Assembly (NCBI GenBank): GCA_008973525.1
Contig: WACJ01000009.1
Coordinates: 992,001-1,056,000, forward strand
Length of the DNA: 64,000 bases
Reading direction: 5' to 3'
Source of the DNA: Stenopsyche tienmushanensis
Lineage: Eukaryota > Arthropoda > Insecta > Trichoptera > Stenopsychidae
Shown here: piece by piece, positions 37,719 to 49,150 of the stretch
Position numbering within the stretch: the stretch's first letter is position 1
How the letters are laid out: each line of letters opens with the position of its first letter
Translations under genes and position numbers: made by a program
Notes under the pieces: model-generated
The model's database searches: none
Told to the model about the DNA's origin: nothing
The model's input: the letters and a program-made list of their open reading frames with translations, nothing else

Positions 37719-38939
37719 TTAGGAAAAGCGGAAAGAAATGTCATTTTTTTGTTATTCGGAGGAAAAAAATATTTTAATAAAAGCTATACAATATTACTCA
37801 ATTAAATAATTTCCATTGTTATTTATAATCGCCCTCCACAAATTAGCTAGCTTTTTAATACCTCTTTCGTAAAATTCGGCCGGTTTTCCACTTATTATGA
37901 ATTCAAATGATTTGTCACTTGTTTCACAGAAGTGAATATTTTATCGCGGTACAAATGTTCTAATGATTTGAAAATATGATAGTCTGAAGGTGCAATGTCA
38001 GCAGAATATGGTGGATGTTGCAGCACTTCCAAATCCCTTATTTTGTTCCGCGTAATCCTTGCTGCGTGTGGTTTTGCATTATCATGCTGTAATATTCTTC
38101 TTTGGTTGTTAACTAGCACTGATCGCTTTTTGAGCATTTCAGCTTTTAAGCTATCTAATTGTGCACAGTATAACTCTGCTGTGAAAGTTTGGCCAGGTTT
38201 TAATAATTCGTAGTGAATTACGCCAAAAAAATCCCACCAAACACAAAGGAGGACCTTTATCAAGGATAATGACGGTCGAGGGGTAGAAACAGGTGCTTGA
38301 TTTGAAGAAAGCCACTGTTTTTTCCTTCTCGGACTGTTGTAGAGGACCCACTTCTCATCTCCAGTAACGATCCTTTTTAAAAATGGATCGGTTTCATACC
38401 TGGACAATAGCGATGAACAAATGGTTATACGTTGTTCCAAGACCGTTGATGTGCGGTACCCAAATTCCCTGTCTATGTTTTATCCCAAGACTTTTTAGAT
38501 GGTATTTTACTGTCGACTAGGGACAGCCGATGTCTAGCGATAATTCCTTTATTGTTTTTCGAGGATCAGATTCTACCAGAGAATTTAATGCGTCATCGTC
38601 GATTATTGGAGGTCGTCCTGATTTTGGTTTATTTTTCAAATTTCTGTCGCCACTTTTGAATTTCTTGAACCATCTATGGCATTTTCGAATATTCAATATA
38701 TTGTCATAAGTATGACAGATGCTCTGGGAAGCTTATTTTGCTTTTAATCTTTTATCGCATAAAAAAAGAAAACAAGATCGCAAATGGATCTCATCAATTT
38801 CTGGCTTGGACATTTTCACTATGGCTATAAAAATATAAAAATATTTGAAAAAGTAAGACAAACAACAGAGCTTCAAAATGACACCAAACTGATGGCAAAG
38901 ACGCAATAAAAAAATGACATTTCTCTCAGCTTTATCTAA
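37719..38939 (-). mobile_element. Mariner (DD34D), near full-length copy 3, defective
   Basis: The element is 1221 bp with TA at 37717-37718 and 38940-38941. Its termini match copies 1 and 2, apart from two changes in the right end (ctctcagc for ctttccgc). The minus-strand transposase has the early stop at 38733-38735 and the linker frameshift near 38449-38458. It then has one long open frame, 38440-37895, containing TGDEKW, WWDFFGVIHYELLKPGQT, HDNAKPHAA and SADIAPSDYHIFKSL. The three catalytic aspartates survive, although three bases are lost before the third (RDLEVL for RELDLEVL). This is the least damaged catalytic core of the family. Confidence 0.93.
37895..38806 (-). pseudogene. Mariner transposase pseudogene, copy 3
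   Basis: This is the transposase of the element at 37719-38939. The 181-residue frame 38440-37895 holds the whole catalytic core. The N-terminal DNA-binding part lies upstream in another frame and is cut by the stop at 38733-38735. Two codons are missing at KIRDLEVL relative to copies 1 and 2, which shortens the spacing between the last two aspartates. The C-terminus is cut at 37895 by a stop after HLNS. Confidence 0.88.
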
Positions 38940-38999
38940 TATTAGTCAAGCGATAACAAGTTTCGAATGCTTCAAAACCTAATGTTAAATTGTGTTTTA

Positions 39000-39045
39000 T
39001 TCACACTATTTCAAAATGCGCACGAACTTTTGGACTGACCTGATT
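39000..39045 (-). repeat. Possible isolated mariner/Tc1 terminus
   Basis: The reverse complement reads caggtcagtccaaaagttcg then tgcgcattttgaaatag. It resembles the CCAAAAGTT-TGCGC start of some mariner elements. No second end or transposase is nearby. Confidence 0.3.
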
Positions 39046-41117
39046 CATCATCTCACAAATCTTTTTGGATCTTGATTTGATAGAAAATGGAGATAAATAT
39101 ACAATGGTTGATTGAGTGCTAATTAAAAATTTGAATGTTCAATATTCTTCTTCTAATGTAATACGATTAGCATTGAATCGACATTTTGACGGGCGTCGAT
39201 TGAAAAGATTATGCTCCGTTGAAAAAGCTATGACCAATTTAACTGTCAAATCGTACATGTCATATCGGGAATTTTCAGTATTTATCTAAATCCTGCCGAG
39301 AAATATTCCACCGCCATCCATAAATAAATTACGCCAAGAGAAGCTGCAAATCTTCGAATTCTATATTTCGAACGATCCGATATCTCTTCGTCGTTTATGA
39401 GCCAAATAAATACATTAATATGAAATGCGATATCTTATGTGCATTTAAATCGAATGACGTTACGCTGCGCTAACCGATCAAATATAGATTTATAGTTCGG
39501 CCATAGCACCAGTTCGTATCTTTATAGCGATCGACTTGAATTTAAAATCATAGTTGGCACTATCAATATTAAATGGCGCATTATAAAAATGATGCGTACG
39601 CATTCGAAGCATGTGCGCGGTTTTTTTATTTTATTTTCCACTGCAATAAAAGCCCATATTTTACACATATGACGTACCAGTATGAGAATATGCTCATCAT
39701 AAAGTTTTTTTTTGTGGCTTAACAATCGGCTAATCCCGAGAGATACCGGGAAGGAAGAAAAGTTTTCGCATCTCTGGCCCTTTATGGTTAATATATAATA
39801 TTTTAGTACGGTTGATGAAAATCCCTTATCGCAAATGAAGGTCGGCGTAATAAAAAATGTACATTATCTCGACAAAAGTATTCGCAGATGATTTTTTAAG
39901 GGCTCACTTCTTGAAATACTAAAATTTGACGGCTTTTCAATAATGGTCTTCTTGGTCGCGCAGGGTCGGATAGTTTGCTGTTTGTTTCCGAGTTGGGCCC
40001 GAACGATAGATTAGTGACTGAATGCCAGTGCAAAAAATATTTGGCATAATTTGTATATTTTTTAACGACTTTTGAAATGAATGATCGATAATAATCGGGC
40101 AATGGAATTCATTATTTCGTGTTCAATAACTTGAAAGAAAAAGAAAATTGCAAGCCTAAAAAATTCGGATTTTCTACTTTCAAGAAGAGATTTTTGCAAA
40201 GGAGTAGTGATACATGGATGATGATGCCATTCCTGACCTGAGAAATTTCTTTGGCTCGATCTCATATCACCTCAAGCTATGTGTTTGGGCATGTCAGCCG
40301 AGAGAGAGGCGCTCCTGTGCCGTATCAGAGGTCCTTTTTTTGGACCTCTTGGCCACAGGGACTTGGTGGCCAACCTCGGTCCTTTTTCGGCGTTCAAATG
40401 CGCCTTGGTAGGATACTATTTTCAGTATACGTCCTCTACCATAACATGTCACTACGGGTTGACCATATACTTGTATCAATTTAGATGTAAATAATAAAAA
40501 AATAAATTTAAAAAAATGCTGACCTCCCATGTGGTATCATCACATCAGCGGCGAATAATCAGAACAGCAGCAGATTGTCAAAATAGCGACATATTGTCAA
40601 AAGGGCGGCGGGATTTCTAAAAGGGACCAAAGCGATTAATGGAGCTTAATTATCAAAATAATGTGGATTAATTAAATAAATCGACATTGTATTAATTAAC
40701 TGTAGTACCTGCCTCATTTCGATCTCTATCGCTGAGCGAATTAAATCATAAACGTGTTCCGTCGTTCATCGCAGCCGACTCGTGGGTCGGGTCCATTATT
40801 ACGGATTACGCCGCAATCGTCTCAATCGATCACACGTTTCGTGCCGAGATACTCACAATCGCGGGTTCGCGTGTGAATAACACAACCTTCAAGTCGCAAC
40901 GACCAATATAGCGATCCAGCGAGCGAGACTCGAGGCGTCTATATATCGTCACGTCGCACTTTTGGCGGAATTTACGGAATTACAACAAGAAAGGTGGGGT
41001 TATTGACTAGTTTGGCATTTGGTGGATTTAAATTAACTTTTGGCACGCGAACTTGAGATCAGTTTTGATATACTTCTGATATGATGAAATCATTTTACGA
41101 GATGAATCATTCTTACA
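39046..41117. other. Non-coding; large less AT-rich island
   Basis: The stretches 39160-40090 and 40610-41030 are unique. The stretch 40210-40420 is the most GC-rich, with three overlapping frames but no domain. No gene, RNA or repeat was recognised. Candidate regulatory DNA if this is intronic. Confidence 0.4.
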
Positions 41118-41272
41118 TCTAAAGCATACAACACTGCAATCGGACATATCCGTCATTTTCTATTGAGGTTTGCTTAACTTTCACAATGCGGATATATCCG
41201 TCATACCCACTTTGCAAGGACTTTGGTCTTGACGGATATATACGTCATATCCACTTAAGGGGTTAAAGTACT
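41118..41272. repeat. Palindrome-rich repeat with piggyBac-like end
   Basis: Three or four copies of a near-palindrome related to GACGGATATATCCGTC occur in about 110 bases (near 41143, 41191 and 41238). The right end reads ccacttaaggggTTAA: a TTAA preceded by the CCCC/GGGG-type terminus seen in piggyBac elements. No matching left end was found. Confidence 0.5.
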
Positions 41273-42786
41273 GTTTATTTTCCAAACGACAGTGAAATTC
41301 AACCTCAATAATCGAATTGCATTATATTTAACCGTCTAGTCCCATTTGGCTATTAGCAAGATTATAAAATTAAGTTTGAACTAAACATATACATATCATT
41401 TAATATTTCATTTGTATTGACAGCATGACAGATTGTATTATATTAATAGCGACACTGACACCTTTTTCAAAAATGGTTCGATAAATGAACAATCCGAATA
41501 ATCCAATTGTCTGAAAATATTGACTAATCCCATTAATCTCACACTGATAACATCAACTAATATTCCATAAGATTGACAACGTACAAATTCTAACGAATAA
41601 GCAGACGGAATAACCTTTTGCAAAAATTGAAAGTTAAATAATACGAATAAATGCACTTTTCAAATGCAATTTTTGCCGATGCAGAATAAATCTTAATTGC
41701 AATGGCCAATTGTATTCGGTTTATGAATAAAATAGCTGGTCATCTAGCAGATGGTGCCAGACCGTGATAGTCGTCGAAGCAGTCGAAGTCGTAACATTTT
41801 ACTGGCGCTGCTAAATCGAACCTTCCCTTCGGTTGCAGAAACGCATTTTAACGACCTTTCCAGTTCATTTGATTAGCATATTAATCGAACCAGTCCGATG
41901 GTGCATATCTTTCATGCATCCATAATCCAACTGGACTAAAATAAAATATTCATATTAAAAAAGCACACAGCCCACACATGGAGCGTATTATATATCCGCC
42001 GCTTTTACGGGCTGCATGCCATAAAGGCCATCAAAAAAAATTCTCGGCAAGAAAGTATTTTCCCCTCGTATAAAGTACAAAAAACTGTGATGATTCCGTA
42101 GCAAATGGTTTTACTATCGAGCCCTTCAGTCCTTAAAGCCTCCCCTATCTATGGTATTCATTTTAGCAACTTTGCTACATGACTCTAGTACAATGTACGC
42201 GTCAAAATATTATTTACGGTCGCACTTTTCCACCACATATTACACGGTTTCTCAACGTTTTATTAAGCAATAAAATTTTACTTAATTCGTTAATCACGCG
42301 AAATTGTATGCCATATATCATTCCGCTATAGTGGAACCACCACTCAGTCTAAGTATTCCTAAAACGTAAAAAAATATGAAAGCTCCTCCACTTTTATCTG
42401 ATTACGTGACCGCATACATGAAAATGTACTTTGTAGCATTCATGTATATCAAAAAATCAATTATAAAGTTTTTTAGAACATTTCAATTCGAAATTGCTCA
42501 TAGATCCTATTCCTACTTAGATTTATTCATTCCAAAAAATATATCATAATTGGTATGCACAAAACACATTAATAAACATATATTGGTGTAATGTGCCAGA
42601 ACCTATAATCATACGTAAGACTTCTTAGCTCCTAAGAAAATACTATTTTTAATTGAATATTTGAACAAAAACATTAAGCCTGTGTTTGTATAATATATAA
42701 TAAAATAGACAAACAACTGGTTGCTTTGTGCTAAGTATAAACACAATAGAGTTGCATGCGTAGTTTCATTTAAAAAAAAATCATAC
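41273..42786. other. Non-coding; island 41690-42330
   Basis: Unique sequence with a less AT-rich island and no recognisable domain. The last bases (ATAC, 42783-42786) are the target duplication of the solo LTR that follows. Confidence 0.4.
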
Positions 42787-43226
42787 TGTAGCGTGGGCGA
42801 TTTACCATCCCCACATAGTAGCACTGTTAACAGCGACATCTTCCATCTCTCTTCAGGTGCAATGTGCTATTTTAACAGCGCCATCTCTTGTGGCCCTGCG
42901 GAGACATTGCACTTGCACGTGCATCGTTACCGATTGAGTAGTGACGCACACGAGGCGGGAGTCGAGAAAGTCGTCGATTAACCTTGGCTGCGGGAGGTCG
43001 TCCCTCCTGCAGCCAGATCTCTCTTTCTCTCATGTGGAATAAATTTCTATTTAGAGAAGAGTGTCTTTCTATTCGACGCCCGTCTATTTCTATCCATTCG
43101 TCCAGCAACATCACAGCCCGATAGAAGAACGCACGGGACGTTAGCGCGGCCATCTTGACGAGCACGTGGAGACTGGGAGCCGCCCGAAGACTCTGCCCCC
43201 GAGAGCGCCCCCACCTCAACGTTACA
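42787..43226 (+). repeat. Solo LTR, complete, with ATAC target duplication
   Basis: The 440-bp sequence starts TGTAGCGTGGGCG and ends CTCAACGTTACA, with the TG...CA borders of an LTR. It is flanked by ATAC at 42783-42786 and 43227-43230. A 4-base duplication is usual for gypsy-type elements. An AATAAA polyadenylation signal lies at 43038-43043. Internal gag-pol is absent, so this is what remains after recombination between two LTRs. Related fragments lie at 23108-23405, 34635-34866 and 54821-55030. Confidence 0.85.
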
Positions 43227-43424
43227 ATACCAACAAATTTAAAATATCACCATCATACAAACTTATAAATTATATCCTCTCCTATATGAATTATAATTCA
43301 TATCCAAATAATCCTATCCTTACTTTATTACATGTGGAGTAGTGAGCTAATTTAAAATCTTCATGTTCTTAGATGCTATATTTGCTTGTCTGCCACTTAT
43401 CACCCGTACAAATCTACTTATCTA

Positions 43425-43720
43425 TCAGAACCGCAGCAGCGTGTTTGAAGCTTAAACATAAATAAATAAACACTGTGGGTAGCACAAAATATTTGTTAAT
43501 TTCTCTACGTAAACATAAACAATAAACTTGAAATAGATTAATTATATCATTCACACGTCGATAAATTTTGGTTAACGATCTATTAAATCGTGCGATGTAC
43601 GCAGGAAGCTCTCCGTCTCTGTCTCCCATACACATTTATCGAACTGCAAGACGTTTTATCCATCACTCTCCGAGCTCAGCGTACAAGAGAATTCGCTCGC
43701 AAATACGCGATCATCCTACC
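43425..43720 (+). repeat. Dispersed repeat R2, copy 3
   Basis: Matches the second half of R2: aataaataaacactgtgggt, agcacaaaatatttgttaat, a cgtgcgatgtacgcaggaag block and ctccgagctcagcgtacaag. Diverged and truncated at both ends. Confidence 0.55.
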
Positions 43721-43774
43721 ATACATGTTAAATTTTGATGCAATTGGTTTGTTTCTTGATCCATATGAGTGTTT

Positions 43775-44004
43775 TCTACAAATACATAATTTTCATGAAA
43801 GCCTTCTAAATATGGTCAAATAGGGATAAAATTATTTTTTTAAGTAGGATAGAATACACTCATGCCTCGTATAACGCGGTTTTATACAACACGTTAGCAT
43901 AAATGATGACGTGTTTTTTGACACGCTTTATATAACACGGTTTGAGGAGGGAAAATGTACATAATTTTAACCTTTTGAGGAGTGAGCAAATTTAAAATCG
44001 TCGT
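43775..44004 (+). repeat. Repeat with TATAACACGG phrases, partner at 50505-50677
   Basis: It shares catgaaagccttctaaatat, ggtcaaatagg and gctttatataacacggtttg then aggagggaaaat with 50505-50677. The phrase cctcgtataacgcggtttta near 43865 resembles ends of pogo-type MITEs. It runs straight into an R2 fragment at 44005. Confidence 0.6.
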
Positions 44005-44165
44005 TAACGATCTATACAAACGATGTATGCGGGAAAGCTCTCCGTCTCTGTCTCCCTGCACTACGTCTGTCTCTGTCTATCTCCAAGCTCAATGTACAAA
44101 AGTGCTCTTTCTGAAAAGTGGCAGCGGGATGACAGGCCCTGGCACAGTACTCCTTTAAGGGTCAA
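44005..44165 (+). repeat. Dispersed repeat R2, copy 4 (3' part)
   Basis: Contains cgatgtatgcgggaaagctc, tctgtctccctgcactacgt, ctcaatgtacaaaagtgctc and ends tttaagggtc. Only the last third of R2. Confidence 0.6.
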
Positions 44166-45216
44166 AGCAAGTCTCTGGAGAAATTGTTTTGCCATCAATT
44201 CGGAATTTCAAGAGTAATATTGACATTAAAAGCAGACAGGGAACCATGCGTCCATCGCCATGGACATCAGCTGGCAAATCCTTCCGGAAGCGATATGATA
44301 TACAAAGTGAATGGAGTGATCCTGCAAAAGCTTTGGAAGCTTCTGATCCTTTAAGCTCGGAAGGACACATCTCCGCACAATTTTACGTTCGGTATTCGGC
44401 AGAGCAAATATTTCATACAGAATATTTTACGGTCAGCGTGCCTTTACGACCAACGCGACATTCATCGCGCGATAAAACTCTATAAAAACGTCTAAATATA
44501 AAACGACCGTTGATGACCCGACATTTTCCCTCCATATATCGCAACTTGTACTTTCGCAAAAAAAAATGCGTAGAACCACCCCATATAGTGGCACATCGAA
44601 TGCGGAATGTATGTAAATTGTGTAATGGTTGTAGCTCGCACCCACCCTAGTATGATGATGTTCCATATTTTTTGACAACGGCTCATCAGCTTAATATGCG
44701 AAAAATTGCGTCTAGCATTTCTGCCGAGACTAATTGCAAACAACGAAAAAATATCGATCCTATTTATGAAAACTCGCGAGGTGGCCGGGGGTGGGTTTTT
44801 TTTTTGCAGTTAAATCAGAAAGAAATGTTTACCAGCGTCTGCAAGTCGGCAAAAATGAGAATTATTTACACTCACAAAAATGCGATTAATCAAAAATATA
44901 TTAAATCTATTCCCAGAAAATTTTCATCGTCTCTTCGTCATTTCGCTTTAATTCCACTGATTGACGTCAATATTTGATCAAACAAAATAAATTACTTGAC
45001 TAATATCAACATACACTTTTTAATAGACTCAAATACGACCCATATTCTTCTGCCATTATCATCCCTTCTTGCTGTTAAAAACATATTTATATCAATGAAT
45101 TCAAGATTTTTTTTGTGCGATGAATTTATCTTCCATAAGATTTTGGTGTCTAAATTCAGCACAAATAACATTCAATAAAATTAACTCAAATTTTAAAGTT
45201 TTGGTCTTAAATAATA
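44166..45216. other. Non-coding; one unrecognised 98-residue frame
   Basis: The stretch 44189-44485 (+) is open for 98 residues in a less AT-rich region, ending SSRDKTL. It has no domain I recognise, no strong coding look and no splice or promoter signal, so I do not call it a gene. The rest shows nothing recognisable. Confidence 0.35.
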
Positions 45217-45932
45217 TTATGTTGTCCCATAAGTTTCTTTCGCAAATGAACACAGATCTAATCATAGCCATGGTTGAAGAAAACCCGCGATATACTGTTC
45301 GCGAAATAGCTAACAAGTTCCAATCCATAATCATCTGACAAAATTGGGCTACATCAATCATTCAGATGTGTGGCTTCCTCATGAACTGATTGAATCAAAT
45401 AAACTTCAACGTATTTCAACATGCGATCTTCTTCTCCAACGACATAATAGCCAAACTTTTTTTGAAGAGACTTGTCACTGGAGATGAAATTTGGATACTC
45501 TATGAGAATATCCAACGTAAACGATTTTGGACTAAGGGTACAGGAGCTTTAACTGTAGCTAAACCTGGCCTACATCCAAAAAAAGTTTTGCTATGCATTT
45601 GGTGGGACTGGAAGGAGTTAGTTTATTATGAGCTACTTCAGCAAGGTGAAACGATAAATTAAACAAAATATTGTTTCCAACTAGACAATCTAAAAGATGC
45701 AATTGCCAGAAAACGGCCAGAATTAGCGAACAGACGAGGCGTACCTTGATCAATATTTTGCCAACAAACCTGGGAAATTTTGACAAGAAGGCATTATAAG
45801 GCTTCCGGAGAAATGGAGAAAGGTAATAGAACCGAATGGGTCATATATTATTCAATAAATTTTGATGTAATACAAATTATTGTTCATTTTTTTCTTAATA
45901 TGAAAACGAAAGAAACTTATGGGACACCCCAA
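45217..45932 (+). mobile_element. Internally deleted mariner, 716 bp, SETMAR-like family
   Basis: TA lies at 45215-45216 and 45933-45934. The inverted ends share GTCCCATAAGTTTCTTTCG (45222-45240, reversed at 45907-45925 with one change). Inside, IIAMVEENPRYTVREIANKF near 45258 is the linker of the DNA-binding part. RLVTGDEIWILYENIQRKR near 45463 is the first catalytic block. KPGLHPKKVLLCIWWDWKEL lies near 45562. The stretch with the second and third aspartates is deleted, and the sequence goes to a short C-terminal tail (about 45760-45830). Same family as 61016-61716. Confidence 0.85.
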
Positions 45933-45934
45933 TA

Positions 45935-47663
45935 ATTATGAGAAAAATTATCATCTCCTTTCATCAATATAATCTCTACAATTTAAAAATGTCTCCAAAG
46001 TATCGATGATTTTTAAAATAAAAGTATGTTTATCTGATAGCTTTATTTTCTTATGTTTGCGTAATCTGATGCTAGTACTCCAATTTCTTCTTTGCCCTCG
46101 AGCGTTTTACAAAACTCTGGTCATCTAAAGTATTCCATGCACCATATCATGTAATGTAATTCTTATTTAGATACTGATAAATTTATATTTTTTGCAATAC
46201 AAATACAGCAAGCCTTTATTAGAGCTTACGACAAAAGCTCTTCAGTTGAGAACGATTTCTTGAAAACAAAATGTTACGAGATTTATTTTTAACACTGGAA
46301 AAGTAATGGCAGCATGAAGAAAATATGAGTCTTTTCTGGAGTAATTGAAACATATAAGTTTGCGGAAAAAGCTCAAATTGAAAAGTCCATATCGGATATT
46401 CTGGACGCACATGAAATAATTTTAAAAGCTCAAACAATACGTGAAACCAATTTTTCTTCCTTCGTAGATACAAAGTCACGTACACGATGTCTGATAGCTT
46501 TCTAGATACTAATTCCATCGTCTTGAATTTTTTGGAAAATAATTTCTAATTAAAATAGAAAATTATTCTTCATACACTATTTTGTATAATAGATGAAACA
46601 CAAAGACGTTTACTTTTAATAATTTTTTTTATTAAAAACGTGTCGACTGAAGAACCTACATCATTCATCTTGTCAATTAAGATCAAATGCTGATGCAGCT
46701 TTAGCAAATCCTATCAGCATTAAATAATGTCAATGATCAAATTTCCTCAAAATTTAAAGTAAATTAAGTAATTTTAAGCAGAGTTGAAAATGTTTTTCTC
46801 AAAGCCTTAGGTGGATTACATTTAATTTACTTTAAGACATCTGAAAACGAACAAGTTTTTAATTTAGCTTGCTATGATACTCTCAGAAACAAACTCTTAC
46901 ATCAACTCCGAAATTTCATTTACAACTTTAACAAAGGAGGCACTTTTCCGTCCTTATCAGAAATCTTTTTATTGATACTTCAAAAGGCCTATTCGCAAAA
47001 TTCGCATTCATAAGATTTTTTAGCGTAATGACCATAGAAATAATATCCTGAGCATAGCGACGATTCACTGACACAAAATAAAGCTGATATTTGCAATACA
47101 CATCCTTAAACAATAAATATTCTGCAAAGATAATATTGTATTAATAATAATTCAATAGTTTCAAACAAACTCTAGAACTCATTCGACTAAAAAAATACAC
47201 AATATCTATAAGCCTCTTTCGTGATTTTCTGTATTGGGTAGAGTAGTATAAAATCTTTTAATAAAAGCCTCAATTATTTTATTGAAAATGCCTCACAAAT
47301 TCTTATTGAAAATGCCTCACAAATTCTAATTGAAAATGTGAGATTAATTCAGAAAAAAATTAATATATTCTTGTTTTTTATGGTCATTAAAACAATCACT
47401 CCTGAGGGCATATAATATGCTAATGGTTAATACCAACAAGGGATTATGTTGTTGTTTTTATTAGAGTAATTCACTTGAATTTAAAACAAATATTTATGTA
47501 AGATTTGGGATCTGACCAATGGTGTACATGTCGCTGTTGCTAAGCATCTGTCTGGATCACATAATCTGATCTAGCAATCTTTTTGCAAGGCCGAAATTTT
47601 ATGGAAAATTTACAAGTTCTATATAGTTATCTCTATATCCACTGATACTATAAATTAGTATTA
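45935..47663. other. Non-coding AT-rich sequence, nothing firmly recognised
   Basis: At 46660-47110 the + strand reads for a stretch as NEQVFNLACYDTLRNKLLHQ. It could be a faint retroelement gag piece, but similarity is too weak to call. A duplicated phrase (aaaatgcctcacaaattct) lies at 47286-47330. No gene seen. Confidence 0.35.
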
Positions 47664-48197
47664 CAATTGGGTCTGTTTTTATGCGATAGATACGTTCGCA
47701 TAAAAAAAATCGCATAAAAAAACTTGAATTACATACAAAATTAGAGGATAAGTTCCATTAAAAATCGCATAACTTCAAATCAATGTGATGGAATGTACCG
47801 AAAATCGCATAAATAAAATCATAAAAATAAAAACACAATATATATTTATCTTAAAATTGTCTTATTAAAATCTATTTTAAACGATAATCGTACAATGTAT
47901 TGTTACCAGTCAGCATACATATTTATGAACATATATCAGAACTATCATCACTAAAAGGTAATAATCGGCATGTTTTATGAACATGGCCCAGATCACTTTC
48001 ATCACTGGATGAAATAACCAGTTCATTACACGCAGATGTTGAAGGTCCAAGGGTTCCTTACAATTAGGATTGTTCTAAATTTCGTCATCCCTCTATTCGC
48101 ATAAAAAAGACTTGAACTACATACAAAAATGAGGGATGGGTTCCATTATATTTGAAAATCGCATAACTTCAAAATCGCATAAAAACAGACCCAAGTG
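47664..48197. repeat. TA-flanked MITE of the CGCACAAAAA family, copy D
   Basis: TA lies at 47662-47663 and 48198-48199. The inverted ends are near-perfect: TTGGGTCTGTTTTTATGCGA at the left, and its reverse before ccaagtg at the right. Its core motif is CGCATAAAAA rather than CGCACAAAAA, so it is a distinct subfamily of copies A-C. Internal phrases cgcataacttcaaa are shared. Confidence 0.85.
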
Positions 48198-48399
48198 TAT
48201 ATTGAATCCTATATGTTCCAAAGCTACTGGGATAAGTTTAAGCAACATTATGACCTTACCCGACTTTATTAATCGATTTAAGTCTGGATGACTCGTGTCA
48301 TAATCAACAGCATCTATCAATGAAGCATCAATTCGGTTTCCTAAATGCTTTCAGAACCAGAGAATCATTGCTAATAGTTAATGTCTTACTATAGAAGTT

Positions 48400-49150
48400 T
48401 CGGGGCCAACGCAAATAAGTATTTACGCGCTTTATAGACTACGAAAAAGCATTTGATAGGGTAAGACACACTGCATTAATGGAGATACTCAGAGAATATT
48501 GACTCTAAAGATCAGAGCTTTATTAAAAAACTTTACTGGCATCAATTGGCAGAGATCAGATATGTAAGTGGAAATACAGAGGCTATAGCTATACAAAGAG
48601 GAATACGATAAGGTTGTATTTTGTCACCGCTTTTATTTATCCTGTATTCCAATAAAATTGTCCATAATACTCTGGAAAGCTCTAATCTGAGAGTAACGAT
48701 AAATGAAATATTAGTTCATATGATCTTCAAAATCTCCTAGATGTTATTAATGTTACCGGAGAAGGGTTAAGTTTGACAATCAATGTCTCTAAAACTAAAT
48801 GGATGACATTTGGGATACCTGATTATTCTGGAGCATCTCTGTATCTAAATGGAACGGATGTTGAAGTGGTTGACCGATTCAAATACGTTGGTAGTATTCT
48901 AGTAGAAGCATTCGAAATGTGGATATACAAAGAACGCCTTGTATACCCTGGACCGACATGATCACTAGCGCAAAGGTATTTAGGAGAGACAGAAGCAAGA
49001 TGCTGCCAAAAATCAAAAAGAGGAAGATATCATATCTGGGTCATGTGTTGCGAGGAAATAAACATCGTCTTCTCCGATTGATACTGGAGGGCAAGATATA
49101 GGGAAGACGGGAAGTTTGGGATCGCAAGACAAATGTATCTTCGTCGGGGT
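48400..49150 (+). pseudogene. RTE-type non-LTR retrotransposon, reverse transcriptase relic
   Basis: Pieces in order: FIDYEKAFDRVRHTALMEIL near 48430 (RT motif with the first catalytic aspartate), then IQRGIRXGCILSPLLFILYS near 48593. The YADD region near 48715 is lost. ISLTINVSKTKWMTFGI lies near 48777, NGTDVEVVDRFKYVGSI near 48850 and AFEMWIYKERLVY near 48910. The last joins across a large deletion. KRKISYLGHVLRGNKHRLLR lies near 49017, then LILEGKI. This is the typical RTE-clade C-terminus. Many stops; no 5' endonuclease part. Confidence 0.75.

Noticed and set aside
41118..41272. CRISPR-like array
   Set aside because: The repeated words are short palindromes with no fixed unit or spacer length, in a eukaryotic transposon-rich context.
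46660..47110. Possible retroelement gag relic on the + strand
   Set aside because: The similarity is only an impression over about 50 residues with no zinc knuckle, LTR or pol sequence nearby.
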